Of a stretch of 64,000 nucleotides of DNA, positions 55,177-63,860 are shown in pieces (position 1 is the stretch's first letter; every line of letters begins with the position of its first letter). The stretch covers positions 1-64,000 of the forward strand of contig NZ_SPQZ01000005.1 in the NCBI RefSeq assembly GCF_004570845.1, in the 5' to 3' direction. The notes below the pieces were generated by a model. That model saw nothing but the letters and a program-made list of their open reading frames with translations. It was not told the origin of the DNA and searched no databases. The position numbers and the translations under genes were made by a program. The stretch is from Orlajensenia leifsoniae. GTDB taxonomy: Bacteria; Actinomycetota; Actinomycetes; Actinomycetales; Microbacteriaceae.

Positions 55177-55619
55177 GCCACCGGGAAGTTGACCGACGCC
55201 GCGATGAAGCACTTCTCCGACGCCTCGTGATGCAGGCTCGAGGCGAGCTCGATCATCGAGGCGTCGGCGACCTCCACTCGCGGGCGCAGAGTGACGCCCG
55301 TGACATGACCGCCGCCGTCGTGCGTCTGGCGCATCGTGCCGACGGCGGCATCCGAGTACCCCGTCACGACGACGCCATGGGTGACGGCGACGTGCAGGTA
55401 CGACAGCATGTGGCACTGGGCGAGAGCGGCGAGCAGCATCTCCTCGGGATTCCAGCGGGCCGGATCACCGCGGAAGGCCGGGTCGGCTGAACCATCGATG
55501 GCCGGCTTGCCGGATGCCGTCACGAGATGCTCGCGACCGTACTCCCGGTACCCGCTCGTGCCGGTCCCCCGGTCGCCCTGCCAATCCACCGCAACGGCGT
55601 AGTGGTGGTCGAAATCCAT
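55146..55619 (-). CDS. OsmC-family peroxiredoxin-like protein
   Basis: 157-residue OsmC/Ohr-superfamily protein, which reduces organic or fatty-acid hydroperoxides with two Cys. The reactive Cys is C69 in AALAQCHMLSYLH and the resolving Cys is C137 in HHEASEKCFIAASVNFPV. WNPEEMLL provides the conserved Glu. It resembles the YhfA/SACOL-like OsmC subgroup more than Ohr proper; the exact substrate is not assignable. The ATG at 55619 has only a weak upstream GGAG. It is divergent from gabT. Confidence 0.9.
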   Translation of the reverse strand: MDFDHHYAVAVDWQGDRGTGTSGYREYGREHLVTASGKPAIDGSADPAFRGDPARWNPEEMLLAALAQCHMLSYLHVAVTHGVVVTGYSDAAVGTMRQTHDGGGHVTGVTLRPRVEVADASMIELASSLHHEASEKCFIAASVNFPVAHEPETRARS

Positions 55620-55682
55620 GGCGTGAGCTCCGTTCTGCGTGCCTGCTGGCTGTCTCCTCGTCGAGGATAAGCTGGAGGCACC

Positions 55683-57044
55683 ATGACTTTCACCTCTCTC
55701 GACGCCCCCGTCACCTCAGTTCCTCAGGAGCGCAGCATCGTCACGGCCGTTCCCGGCCCGAAGTCCCGGGAACTGCACGAACGACGCCTGGCGGTGGTCT
55801 CCTCCGGGGTCTCCTCCACGCTCCCGGTGTACATCGAGAAGGCCAATGGCGCCATCCTCGTCGACGTCGACGGCAACAGGTTCATCGACTTCGGTGCAGG
55901 CATCGGAGTCACCACCGTCGGTCACACCGAGGCGAGCGTCGTCGCCGCTGCAGCCGGCCAGCTGCAGGACGTGATCCACACCCTCTTCACCATCACGCCC
56001 TACGAGCAGTACGTGCGCGTCGCCGAACTGCTCGCCGAGCACACGCCCGGCGACTGGGCGAAGAAGAGCGTGCTCGTCAACTCGGGTGCGGAGGCCGTCG
56101 AGAACGGCGTCAAGATCGCCCGCAAGTACACCGGTCGCAGGGCCGTCGCCGTGCTCGACCACGCGTACCACGGCCGCACCAACCTGACGATGGCGATGAA
56201 CTACAAGGCCATGCCCTACGCGACGGGGTTCGGCCCGCTCGCCGGCGACGTCTACCACGCTCCGAGCTCCTACCCCTATCACGACGGCCTCAACGGCGCC
56301 GAGGCCGCAGCCCGCACCACGACTTGGCTCGAGAAGGTCGTCGGAGCGAGCGACCTCGCCTGCCTCGTCGTCGAGCCCATCCAGGGTGAGGGCGGCTTCA
56401 TGGTTCCCGCCGACGGCTATCTGCCCGCCCTGCAGGAGTGGTGCACGGCGAACGGCGTCGTGCTCATCGCCGACGAGATCCAGTCGGGCATGGCCCGCAC
56501 CGGCCGCTACTACGCCAGCGAGCACTTCGGCCTCGAGCCCGACCTGGTGCTCACGGCCAAGGGCATCGCCGGTGGCCTGCCCCTGGCCGCCGTCACGGGA
56601 CGTGCCGAGATCATGGACGCCGCCCAGCCCGGCGGACTCGGCGGCACGTTCGGCGGCAACCCCGTCGCCTGCGCCGCGGCCGTCGCCGTGTTCGAGGCCA
56701 TCGAGGACAACGGTCTCCTCGCCGAGGGCGAGCGCATCGAGAAGACCCTCACGGCCGGGCTCGAGAAGCTGGCCGCCACCTACGACATCATCGGCGAGAT
56801 CCGCGGCCGCGGAGCCATGATCGCGATCGAGCTCGTGCAGCCGGGCACCGGGTCCACGACCAAGGAGCCGAACGCCGCGGCCGTCACCGAGATCACGACG
56901 TGGGCCGCCCAGCAGGGCGTGCTGTTCCTGAGCGCGGGCACCTACGGGAACGTGCTCCGCTTCCTGCCCAGCCTGGCCGTCACCGACGAACTCATCGCCG
57001 ACGGGCTGTCCGTGCTCGACGCCGCCCTCGCCCGGCTGTCCTGA
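55683..57044 (+). CDS. gabT: 4-aminobutyrate aminotransferase
   Basis: 453-residue class III PLP aminotransferase converting GABA and 2-oxoglutarate to succinate semialdehyde and glutamate. Seen: NSGAEAVENGVKIARKYTGR, DHAYHGRTNLTMAMNYKAMPY, the Glu-Pro-x-Gln motif VVEPIQGEGGF, IADEIQSGMARTGRYYA, and the PLP-binding Lys in LTAKGIAGGLPLAA. The ATG at 55683 follows GGAGG, with TAAGCT nine bases upstream, so the leader is very short. No gabD lies beside it. Its neighbours (asparaginase, polyamine-type ABC transporter, alanine dehydrogenase) place it in nitrogen scavenging. Confidence 0.94.
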   Translation: MTFTSLDAPVTSVPQERSIVTAVPGPKSRELHERRLAVVSSGVSSTLPVYIEKANGAILVDVDGNRFIDFGAGIGVTTVGHTEASVVAAAAGQLQDVIHTLFTITPYEQYVRVAELLAEHTPGDWAKKSVLVNSGAEAVENGVKIARKYTGRRAVAVLDHAYHGRTNLTMAMNYKAMPYATGFGPLAGDVYHAPSSYPYHDGLNGAEAAARTTTWLEKVVGASDLACLVVEPIQGEGGFMVPADGYLPALQEWCTANGVVLIADEIQSGMARTGRYYASEHFGLEPDLVLTAKGIAGGLPLAAVTGRAEIMDAAQPGGLGGTFGGNPVACAAAVAVFEAIEDNGLLAEGERIEKTLTAGLEKLAATYDIIGEIRGRGAMIAIELVQPGTGSTTKEPNAAAVTEITTWAAQQGVLFLSAGTYGNVLRFLPSLAVTDELIADGLSVLDAALARLS

Positions 57045-57046
57045 TC

Positions 57047-58036
57047 GTGACGGAGACATTCCACGTCGAGGACTCGGTCGAGATGGCCGTGGTCGAACGC
57101 AGCGGTTTCATCGAGTCGCGTCACGCCGGTTCGGCCGTCGTGATCTCCCCCGCCGGTGACATCGTGCGCACCCTGGGCGACATCGCGTCGCCCGTGTTCC
57201 CGCGTTCGGCGCTGAAGCCCTTCCAGGCCGTCGCCGTCATGTCGAGCGGAGTCACCCTGCGGGGCACCGATGCCGCCATCGCCACGGCCAGCCATTCCGG
57301 CACCGCACGGCACGTCGACCTCGTGCGCGGAGTCCTCGCGCGCGCCGGCGTGCCGGAGTCGGCCCTCGCCTGCCCCGAGGCCTACCCGCAGGACACGGCC
57401 GCCCGCGACGCCGTGGTGCGTGCCAACGGCGCGAAGTCGCCGCTGTACATGAACTGCTCCGGCAAGCATGCCGCCATGCTCGCGGCCTGCGCCGCCAACG
57501 GCTGGCCGCTCGAGGGCTACCTCGACATGGAGCATCCGCTGCAGAAGCGCATCCTCGACATCGTCGAGCGCTTCACCGGCGAACGGCCGGCCGCCACCGG
57601 GATCGACGGATGCGGGGCTCCCGTGCACGCGATCTCCCTCACCGCCCTCGCCCGCGGCATCCAGCGCGTCACGACGTCGACCCCGTCGTCGCCGTTCGCG
57701 ATCTACCGCGAGGCCGGAGCACTCACTGAGGCCGTGCGGGAGCATCCGTGGGTCATCGCCGGACCGGGTCTCGGCGACTCCATCGCCATCGAGCGTCTGG
57801 GCGTGTTCTCCAAGTACGGAGCCGAGGGCAGCATCGTGATGACGGCGCCCGACGGGACGACCGTGGCCGCGAAGGTGCTCGACGGGAACATCCGTGCCGT
57901 GCACGCCGTCGCGCTGCGCCTGCTGGTGCAGGCCGGTGCTCTCGACGCCGAGGCCGTCGCGCCCGTGCTGGAGGAGCTCGATCTCTGGGTGACGGGCGGA
58001 GCCGGCCGCGTCGGACGCATCCGCGCGACGGTGTAG
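57047..58036 (+). CDS. L-asparaginase II (Rhizobium-type family)
   Basis: 329-residue asparaginase of the PF06089/Rhizobium etli type II family, structurally unrelated to E. coli AnsA/B, hydrolysing asparagine to aspartate and ammonia. Conserved blocks are FPRSALKPFQA (Ser and Lys of the active site), ASHSGT, LYMNCSGKHAAML and GIDGCGAPVHAISL. The GTG at 57047 is two bases after the gabT stop, so the two are co-translated; ATG 57083 is an alternative. Palindromic element D follows the gene. Confidence 0.9.
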   Translation: MTETFHVEDSVEMAVVERSGFIESRHAGSAVVISPAGDIVRTLGDIASPVFPRSALKPFQAVAVMSSGVTLRGTDAAIATASHSGTARHVDLVRGVLARAGVPESALACPEAYPQDTAARDAVVRANGAKSPLYMNCSGKHAAMLAACAANGWPLEGYLDMEHPLQKRILDIVERFTGERPAATGIDGCGAPVHAISLTALARGIQRVTTSTPSSPFAIYREAGALTEAVREHPWVIAGPGLGDSIAIERLGVFSKYGAEGSIVMTAPDGTTVAAKVLDGNIRAVHAVALRLLVQAGALDAEAVAPVLEELDLWVTGGAGRVGRIRATV

Positions 58037-58054
58037 TTCCCTACCCGTTCCACC

Positions 58055-58170
58055 CGTTCGCCGAGGCCCGGACGGAGTCCGCGGCCGAAGCGCCTGGGGC
58101 GCCGCCATGGATGCGCATCGAACGCCGACTCCGTCGGGTTCTCAGCGAGCGGGTGGAGGATCAGCGAGCG
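58055..58170. repeat. Dispersed palindromic element, copy D
   Basis: The left arm at 58055-58093 (GCCGAGGCCCGGACGGAGTC to GGCCGAAGCGC) is the reverse complement of the right arm of copies A-C. The right arm at 58111-58152 (TGCGCATCGAACGCCGACTC to CTCAGCGAGCGG) closes the palindrome. An extra TCAGCGAGCGG follows at 58160-58170. It lies between convergent genes (asparaginase and ABC permease). Confidence 0.75.
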
Positions 58171-58177
58171 GTGCGGG

Positions 58178-59083
58178 CTACCCCTGCTTCGCCAGCTTCC
58201 GCCGTCTGGCCGCCTGGGAGATCTGGGCGACGAGCACGAGCGCGATCGCGAACAGGAACACGGCCGACGCGATGACGTTCGCCTCCGCCGGGATGCCGCG
58301 CGACGCCGAGATGTAGATGTACTTCGGGAACGTCATCACCGAACCCGAGTTGAAGTTCGTGATGATGAAGTCGTCGAAGCTGAGCGCGAACGACAGCAGG
58401 GCTGCGGCGATGATCCCGGGAAGCAGCAGCGGGAAGGTGACCCGCAGGAACACCTGCGTCGGTGACCCGTAGAGGTCGCGGCCGGCCTCCTCGAGCGCCG
58501 GGTCGAGGCTCGCCACGCGGGCCTTCACCGTCACCACGACGAAGCTGATGCAGAACATCGTGTGGGCCAGGATGATCGTGAGCATGTCCTTCGGAACCCC
58601 GAAGGCGAGGAACTGCGCGGCCAGGCCCGCACCGAGAACGACCTCGGGGGTCGCCATCGGGAGGAACAGCAGCAGGCTGATCCCGGACCGTGCGCGGAAT
58701 CTGTACCGCACGATCGCGATGGCGATCATGGTGCCGAGGATCGTCGCGACGACAGTGGCGACGACGCCGATCACGATGCTGTTGGCGAAGGCCTCGCAGA
58801 CGGCGCCGTTCTGCACGGCGCAGACATTGAGCCACTTGTCGAAGGTGAACCCGCGCCAGGAGATGTTCGACTTGAGGGAGTCGTTGAAGCTGAAGATGAA
58901 CGTGTACGCGATCGGGATCAGCAGAAAGATGAACGCCAGAATGGCGTAGGCCGGAAGGATCCAGCTGCTCGGCGACCAGCGTCGCGGTCGGGGCAGCGGA
59001 GCGCGCGACCCTCTGGCCGTCTCGGCGTTCTCGGTCTCGAAGAGGCCCGCGACGACGGTGCCCGCCTGTCCCTCACCGCTCAC
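58178..59083 (-). CDS. ABC transporter permease, PotC-like
   Basis: 301-residue inner-membrane permease of the spermidine/putrescine type, second of a pair. There are six predicted helices and the coupling (EAA) motif EEAGRDLYGSPTQVFLRVTFPLLLPGI. An N-terminal cytoplasmic extension of about 40 residues is present. It overlaps the preceding permease gene (ATGA) and ends the potD-potA-potB-potC operon. It forms the membrane channel with the PotB-like subunit. Confidence 0.92.
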   Translation of the reverse strand: MSGEGQAGTVVAGLFETENAETARGSRAPLPRPRRWSPSSWILPAYAILAFIFLLIPIAYTFIFSFNDSLKSNISWRGFTFDKWLNVCAVQNGAVCEAFANSIVIGVVATVVATILGTMIAIAIVRYRFRARSGISLLLFLPMATPEVVLGAGLAAQFLAFGVPKDMLTIILAHTMFCISFVVVTVKARVASLDPALEEAGRDLYGSPTQVFLRVTFPLLLPGIIAAALLSFALSFDDFIITNFNSGSVMTFPKYIYISASRGIPAEANVIASAVFLFAIALVLVAQISQAARRRKLAKQG

Positions 59084-59994
59084 AGCAGTTCCTCCGTTCC
59101 GCTTCGCTTCACGTAGACGCCGACGATCACGAGGATCACGGCCATGAGGATGATCGACAACGCCGCCGCCGCCGGATAGTTCTGCAGCACCAGGAAGTTG
59201 GCCTCGATCACGTTTCCGATCATCTGCGTGTCGGCTCCTCCGAGGAAGTCGCGGCTGGCGTTGACGTAGTCGCCGGCGGCCGGGATGAACGTCAGCAGCG
59301 TTCCTGCCACGATGCCGGGCATCGAGAGCGGGATGGTCACCTTGCGGAACACCTGGAAGGGACTGGCGTAGAGGTCGCTTCCGGCCTCGAGGTAGCGGGT
59401 GTCGAGTCGCTCGAGCGTCGTGAACAGCGGCAGTGTCATGAACGGGATGAAGTTGTACGTCAGTCCGAAGATGACCGCGGCCGGCGTGCCGGTGAAGTGC
59501 GCATCCGGGGCCATCAACGACAACGCCTTGAGGCTCGTGATCACGAACGACTCATCGGAGAGCAGCTGCTTCCAGGCCAGGGTGCGCAGCAGGAAGCTGA
59601 TGAAGAACGGGGCGATGACGAGCACCAGCATGAGGCTCTGCAGCAGCGGCCAGCGCCGGGCCTTCACCCCGATGAAGTAGGCCAGCGGATAGCTGAACGC
59701 GAGCGCGAAGACCGTCGCTGCGAGGGCGTAGCCGAAGGAGCGCAGGATGTGCGGCCAGTAGGCGTCGACCACCTGCACGTAGTTCTGCCAGTTGAAGGCG
59801 TAGTCGTACTGGCCGATGTCGCCGAATTCGCGCGGCGCCTGCAGCGAGGTGAGCACCAGCGACACCAGGGGCGTCAGGAAGAACAGCACCAGGTACAGGA
59901 TGCCGGGCAGCAGCAGGAACAGCGCGATGCGGCTCTTCTTGCGCGGCGCGGGCTCGGCGACGACCGATGTGCTCGAGAAGGCGGCGAAGGCCAC
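59080..59994 (-). CDS. ABC transporter permease, PotB-like
   Basis: 304-residue permease partner. There are six predicted helices and the coupling motif LEAGSDLYASPFQVFRKVTIPLSMPGI. The GTG at 59994 is nine bases after the ATPase gene stop and has AGGGG five bases upstream. It belongs to the four-gene polyamine-type importer operon. Substrate specificity lies in the binding protein, not here. Confidence 0.92.
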   Translation of the reverse strand: MAFAAFSSTSVVAEPAPRKKSRIALFLLLPGILYLVLFFLTPLVSLVLTSLQAPREFGDIGQYDYAFNWQNYVQVVDAYWPHILRSFGYALAATVFALAFSYPLAYFIGVKARRWPLLQSLMLVLVIAPFFISFLLRTLAWKQLLSDESFVITSLKALSLMAPDAHFTGTPAAVIFGLTYNFIPFMTLPLFTTLERLDTRYLEAGSDLYASPFQVFRKVTIPLSMPGIVAGTLLTFIPAAGDYVNASRDFLGGADTQMIGNVIEANFLVLQNYPAAAALSIILMAVILVIVGVYVKRSGTEELL

Positions 59995-60003
59995 GGTCGC
60001 CCC

Positions 60004-61200
60004 CTAGTCCTCGAGTTCGGCGATGAGCGCCTCGCGACGCTGCGCCGCGATGGACTTGGTGTCGGTGTCGCCGGCGAACCGCTGCACCTCGTCTGGGACA
60101 TCCGCCAGCCCGAAGGAGTGCTCGACGTTCCAGCTGATCCAGACGTCGTCGCCGACGTGGCTGATCGGGCCGAACTCGCGGTTCTGCGAGAACACGACGA
60201 TGGTTCCGGCGCCGGGGATGGCCACCAGGTACTGGGTGCTCACTCCGGAGAACGACACGTCGATGACGCGACCGGGCCCGAGGACGTTGGTGCCGGAGTC
60301 CGCGGGAGGGGCATCGCGGTGGATCGCCAGCTTCTCGGGCCGGACGCCGACGGTGACGGCGCCGGCGTGACGCTGGGCCCGAGCGACCGGAACTGCGACC
60401 CGGATGCCGGCGACATCGACGGCGACGACGGCCGAGGTCGACTCGACGACCTCGCCCGTGAACAGGTTCGACTGCCCGAGGAAGTTGGCCACGAACGCGG
60501 TGTGCGGCAGCTCGTAGAGCGCCTCGGGGGCGCCCATCTGCTCGATCTGACCCTTGTTCATCACGGCGACGGTGTCGGCCATGGTCATGGCCTCCTCCTG
60601 ATCGTGCGTGACGTGCAGGAAGGTCAGGCCGACCTCCTCCTGGATCGTCTTCAATTCGAGCTGCATCTGGCGGCGCAGCTTCAGGTCGAGGGCGCCGAGG
60701 GGCTCGTCGAGGAGCAGGAGCGCCGGACGGTTGACGATGGCGCGAGCGAGGGCGACCCGCTGCTGCTGGCCTCCCGAGAGCTGCTGCGGCTTGCGCGCAG
60801 CCAGGTGGTCGAGCTCGACGAGCCGCAGGGCCTCGTGGGCCCGGTTGACGGGGTCGGAGACCTTGCGGCGACGCAGCCCGAAGGCGACGTTCTCGAGGAT
60901 GGTCATGTGCGGGAACAGCGCGTAGCTCTGGAACACCGTGTTCACGGGTCGCTGGTGCGGCTTGGTCGACGTGACGTCCTTGCCTCCGATGAGGATGCGT
61001 CCGGCCGTCGGCTCCTCGAGGCCCGCCACGAGCCGGAGCGTCGTCGTCTTGCCGCATCCGCTCGGTCCGAGCAGAGCGAAGAAGGACCCTGCCGGGATCT
61101 CGAGGTTGAGGTCCTCGATGGCCGTGAAGCCCGGGAACCGCTTCTGGATGCCGACCAGGGTGAGATCGGCGCCACTGTCGGCGAACTGCGATGCCGCCAT
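60004..61200 (-). CDS. ABC transporter ATP-binding protein, PotA-like
   Basis: 398-residue ATPase of the spermidine/putrescine type. Walker A is GPSGCGKTT, the Q-loop is VFQSYALFPHMT, the signature is LSGGQQQRVALARAI, Walker B is LLLLDEPLGALD, and the H-loop is HVTHDQEEA. The C-terminal TOBE domain (VGVRPEKLAIHRD) extends the protein. The ATG at 61200 is two bases after the binding-protein stop. It drives import through the two downstream permeases. Confidence 0.95.
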   Translation of the reverse strand: MAASQFADSGADLTLVGIQKRFPGFTAIEDLNLEIPAGSFFALLGPSGCGKTTTLRLVAGLEEPTAGRILIGGKDVTSTKPHQRPVNTVFQSYALFPHMTILENVAFGLRRRKVSDPVNRAHEALRLVELDHLAARKPQQLSGGQQQRVALARAIVNRPALLLLDEPLGALDLKLRRQMQLELKTIQEEVGLTFLHVTHDQEEAMTMADTVAVMNKGQIEQMGAPEALYELPHTAFVANFLGQSNLFTGEVVESTSAVVAVDVAGIRVAVPVARAQRHAGAVTVGVRPEKLAIHRDAPPADSGTNVLGPGRVIDVSFSGVSTQYLVAIPGAGTIVVFSQNREFGPISHVGDDVWISWNVEHSFGLADVPDEVQRFAGDTDTKSIAAQRREALIAELED

Positions 61201-61202
61201 GC

Positions 61203-62414
61203 TCAGGCGCCCAGCAGGATGGCCTGGAACTCGGCCTGGTACTTCTGCTCTTCGGCGCCCGTGAGGGTGCGGAACACGTGGGCCTTCGACAGGGTCGTCT
61301 CGTCGGGGAAGATGAGCTGGTTGTCGGCGAGCTCGGGGTCGATGGCGGCGGCGGCTTCCTTCGCACCGACGACCGGCGTGATGTAGTTCACCCACGCGGC
61401 GACCTCGGCTGCGACCTCGGGCTCGTAGTAGTAGTTGATGAGCTTCTCGGCGTTGGCCTTGCGCGGCGAGCCGATCGGGATGAGGAAGTTGTCGTTCCAG
61501 AGCGTTCCGCCGTCCGTCGGGATGGCGAACTCCCACTTGTCGCCCGCCTCGGCGTTGATCACGGTGATGTCACCCGACCAGCAGATGGCCGCCAGGGTGT
61601 CCTCGCTCTTGAGGTCCTCCAGGTAGGCGTTGCCCTTGATGTTGCGCACCTGGCCGTCGGAAACCTGCTTCTTGAGCTCGTCGATGGCGGCCGAGAACTC
61701 CTCGTCGCCCCAATCGCCGCTGATGTCGACGCCCTGCTCCAGCATGATGAGGCCCATCGTGTCGCGCATCTCGGAGAGCACGCCGACGCGGCCCTTCAGC
61801 GACGGATCCCAGAGGTCGGCGACCGAGGCCAGTCCGCCGGGCACCTTCTCCTTGTTCCAGCAGATACCGGCGAAGCCGCCCTGCCACGGCAGGCTCATCT
61901 CGCGGCCCTTGTCGAAGTCGACGTCCTTGAGCGCCGGCGTGAGGTTCTTCATGTTCGGGATGTTGGCCTGGTCGAGCTTCTGCGTGTAGCCGAAGCGGAT
62001 CCAACGGGCGACCATCCAGTCGGTCAGGCAGACCGTGTCGGCGCCGATGTCCTGGCCGAGGGCGAGCTGGTCCTTGACCTTGCCGTAGTACGAGTTGTTG
62101 TCGTCGACGGCCACGTCGTAATTGACCTTGATGCCCGTCTCGGCGGTGAAGGCGTCGAGCGTGGGGTAGTTGCCCGCGTCGTCCTCGTCGATGTACGCCG
62201 CCCAGTTCGCCCAGTTGAGCGTCTTGTCCGTGGCCGACTCGTCGGGTGCCGCCGTCGGCTTCGCGGATCCCCCGGTCGAGCACGCGGCGAGGGCCAGCGC
62301 GGTCGCTCCCGCACCGGCGCCGGAGAGCAGCGCTCGCCTGTTCAGTTGCGAGCTCTTCGCCTGGGCGATGAGGGATTGGATCATCGGATCAGCGGGCAGC
62401 TCACGGGGCTTCAC
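61203..62414 (-). CDS. Polyamine-type solute-binding lipoprotein, PotD-like
   Basis: 403-residue extracellular binding protein of the spermidine/putrescine family, lipid-anchored. A 25-residue N-terminal extension precedes a twin-Arg-containing signal (NRRALLSGAGAGATALALAAC), suggesting Tat export and lipidation at about Cys45. The mature part has LNWANWAAYID, TVCLTDWMVARWIRFGYTQKLD and LPWQGGFAGICWNK, typical of PotD-like proteins. The GTG at 62414 follows AAGGAG. It is the first gene of the importer operon and divergent from alanine dehydrogenase. Whether it binds putrescine, spermidine or another amine is not determined. Confidence 0.93.
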   Translation of the reverse strand: MKPRELPADPMIQSLIAQAKSSQLNRRALLSGAGAGATALALAACSTGGSAKPTAAPDESATDKTLNWANWAAYIDEDDAGNYPTLDAFTAETGIKVNYDVAVDDNNSYYGKVKDQLALGQDIGADTVCLTDWMVARWIRFGYTQKLDQANIPNMKNLTPALKDVDFDKGREMSLPWQGGFAGICWNKEKVPGGLASVADLWDPSLKGRVGVLSEMRDTMGLIMLEQGVDISGDWGDEEFSAAIDELKKQVSDGQVRNIKGNAYLEDLKSEDTLAAICWSGDITVINAEAGDKWEFAIPTDGGTLWNDNFLIPIGSPRKANAEKLINYYYEPEVAAEVAAWVNYITPVVGAKEAAAAIDPELADNQLIFPDETTLSKAHVFRTLTGAEEQKYQAEFQAILLGA

Positions 62415-62669
62415 GGGCGGACTCCTTCACGGGTGGCACAGAACTGGTGGTACTCGTCTCGCGGCCCGCATTCTTCGCGGGTGGGTCGATATTCGCACAC
62501 TGCGCGCGTGTAAGCACGGTTTGGTGATCAAATCGTTGGATTCGGCGCGGATTCCGTACGAAATCAGCACCTGCAGGGAGGTTAAAAGCATGTTTCCGAT
62601 AGTTCGGCGCGCGTGTCGCTGGGTAGGCTGATCGGCGGGACAAGGGCGTCCCGTCAACGAAGGAGCGGT

Positions 62670-63785
62670 ATGAGAGTCGCAGTCCCCACAGAGATCAAGA
62701 ACAACGAGTTCCGGGTCGCCATCACCCCGGCCGGTGTGCACGACCTCGTCGCGCACGGCCACGAGGTGTTCATCCAGAGCGGTGCCGGCGCAGGTTCCTC
62801 CGTCCCCGACGAGGAGTACAGCGCCGCCGGAGCCCAGCTCCTCCCCGACGCCGCGAGCACGTGGGCCATCGCCGAGCTGCTGCTGAAGGTGAAGGAGCCG
62901 ATCGAGAGCGAGTACCAGTACTTCCGCGACGGACTCGTGCTCTTCACATACCTGCACCTGGCCGCCGAGCCCGAGCTGACCGAGGCGCTGCTCTCGAGCG
63001 GCGTCACGGCGATCGCCTACGAGACCGTTCAGCTGCCCGGCCGTCAGCTCCCGCTGCTCGCCCCGATGAGCGAGGTGGCCGGCCGGCTCGCCCCCATCGT
63101 CGGCGCGAACGCGATGCTGAAGCCGAACGGCGGCCCCGGGCTGCTGGTGCCCGGCGTTCCCGGCACCGCCCCGGCACGCGTCACCATCCTCGGTGGCGGC
63201 GTCGCCGGCACCAACGCCCTGCAGATCGCGATGGGCCTCGGAGCCGAGGTCACCGTCCTCGACACCAACCTGTTCCGGCTGCGCGAACTCGACGCCCTCT
63301 ACGGCGGCCGCATCCGCACCATCGCGTCGAACAGCTTCGAGATCGACAAGGCCGTCGTCGAAGCCGACCTCGTGATCGGCTCGGTGCTCCTGCCCGGGGC
63401 GAAGGCGCCCAAGCTGGTCAGCAACGAGCTGGTGTCCCGGATGCGCCCGGGCAGCGTGCTCGTCGACATCGCCATCGACCAGGGCGGATGCTTCGCCGAC
63501 TCGCGCCCGACGACGCACGCCGACCCCACCTTCACCGTGCATGGCTCGCTGTTCTACTGCGTCGCGAACATGCCGGGAGCCGTGCCCCGCACCTCCACCT
63601 ACGCCCTCACCAACGCGACGCTGCCCTACGTGCGCGCCGTGGCGAACGCCGGCTGGAAGGCCGCCCTGCTCGCCGACCCGGCGCTGGCGCTCGGACTCAA
63701 CATCCACGCCGGCGAGGTCTACAACGCCGGAGTCGCTGCGGCGAACGGCCGCGAGGCCCTCGCTCCGGCGGACGCCCTGGCCTGA
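62670..63785 (+). CDS. ald: Alanine dehydrogenase
   Basis: 371-residue NAD-dependent alanine dehydrogenase interconverting L-alanine and pyruvate plus ammonia. The N-terminal catalytic domain starts MRVAVPTEIKNNEFRVAITPAGV, with LLKVKEP (catalytic Lys) and FTYLHLAAEPELT (catalytic His). The NAD domain has ILGGGVAGTNALQIAMGLGAEVTVLD, and GGCFADSRPTTHADPTF follows. The ATG at 62670 has AAGGAGCGGT upstream, with TAGGCT at 62624-62629 as the probable -10 and a leader of about 35 bases. It is divergent from the polyamine-type transporter. Confidence 0.96.
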   Translation: MRVAVPTEIKNNEFRVAITPAGVHDLVAHGHEVFIQSGAGAGSSVPDEEYSAAGAQLLPDAASTWAIAELLLKVKEPIESEYQYFRDGLVLFTYLHLAAEPELTEALLSSGVTAIAYETVQLPGRQLPLLAPMSEVAGRLAPIVGANAMLKPNGGPGLLVPGVPGTAPARVTILGGGVAGTNALQIAMGLGAEVTVLDTNLFRLRELDALYGGRIRTIASNSFEIDKAVVEADLVIGSVLLPGAKAPKLVSNELVSRMRPGSVLVDIAIDQGGCFADSRPTTHADPTFTVHGSLFYCVANMPGAVPRTSTYALTNATLPYVRAVANAGWKAALLADPALALGLNIHAGEVYNAGVAAANGREALAPADALA

Positions 63786-63794
63786 CGCGCCCGG

Positions 63795-63828
63795 GCACAG
63801 GGTCCCGGGTCGAGGCCCGGTCCTGTGC
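63795..63828 (+). terminator. Terminator of ald
   Basis: GCACAGG pairs with CCTGTGC and the inner CCGGG with CCCGG around a 6-base loop, starting nine bases after the ald stop. It may also serve the convergent partial gene at the window edge. Confidence 0.65.
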
Positions 63829-63860
63829 GCGGCCGTCGCTCCAGGGTCCGGCCTGCGAAG

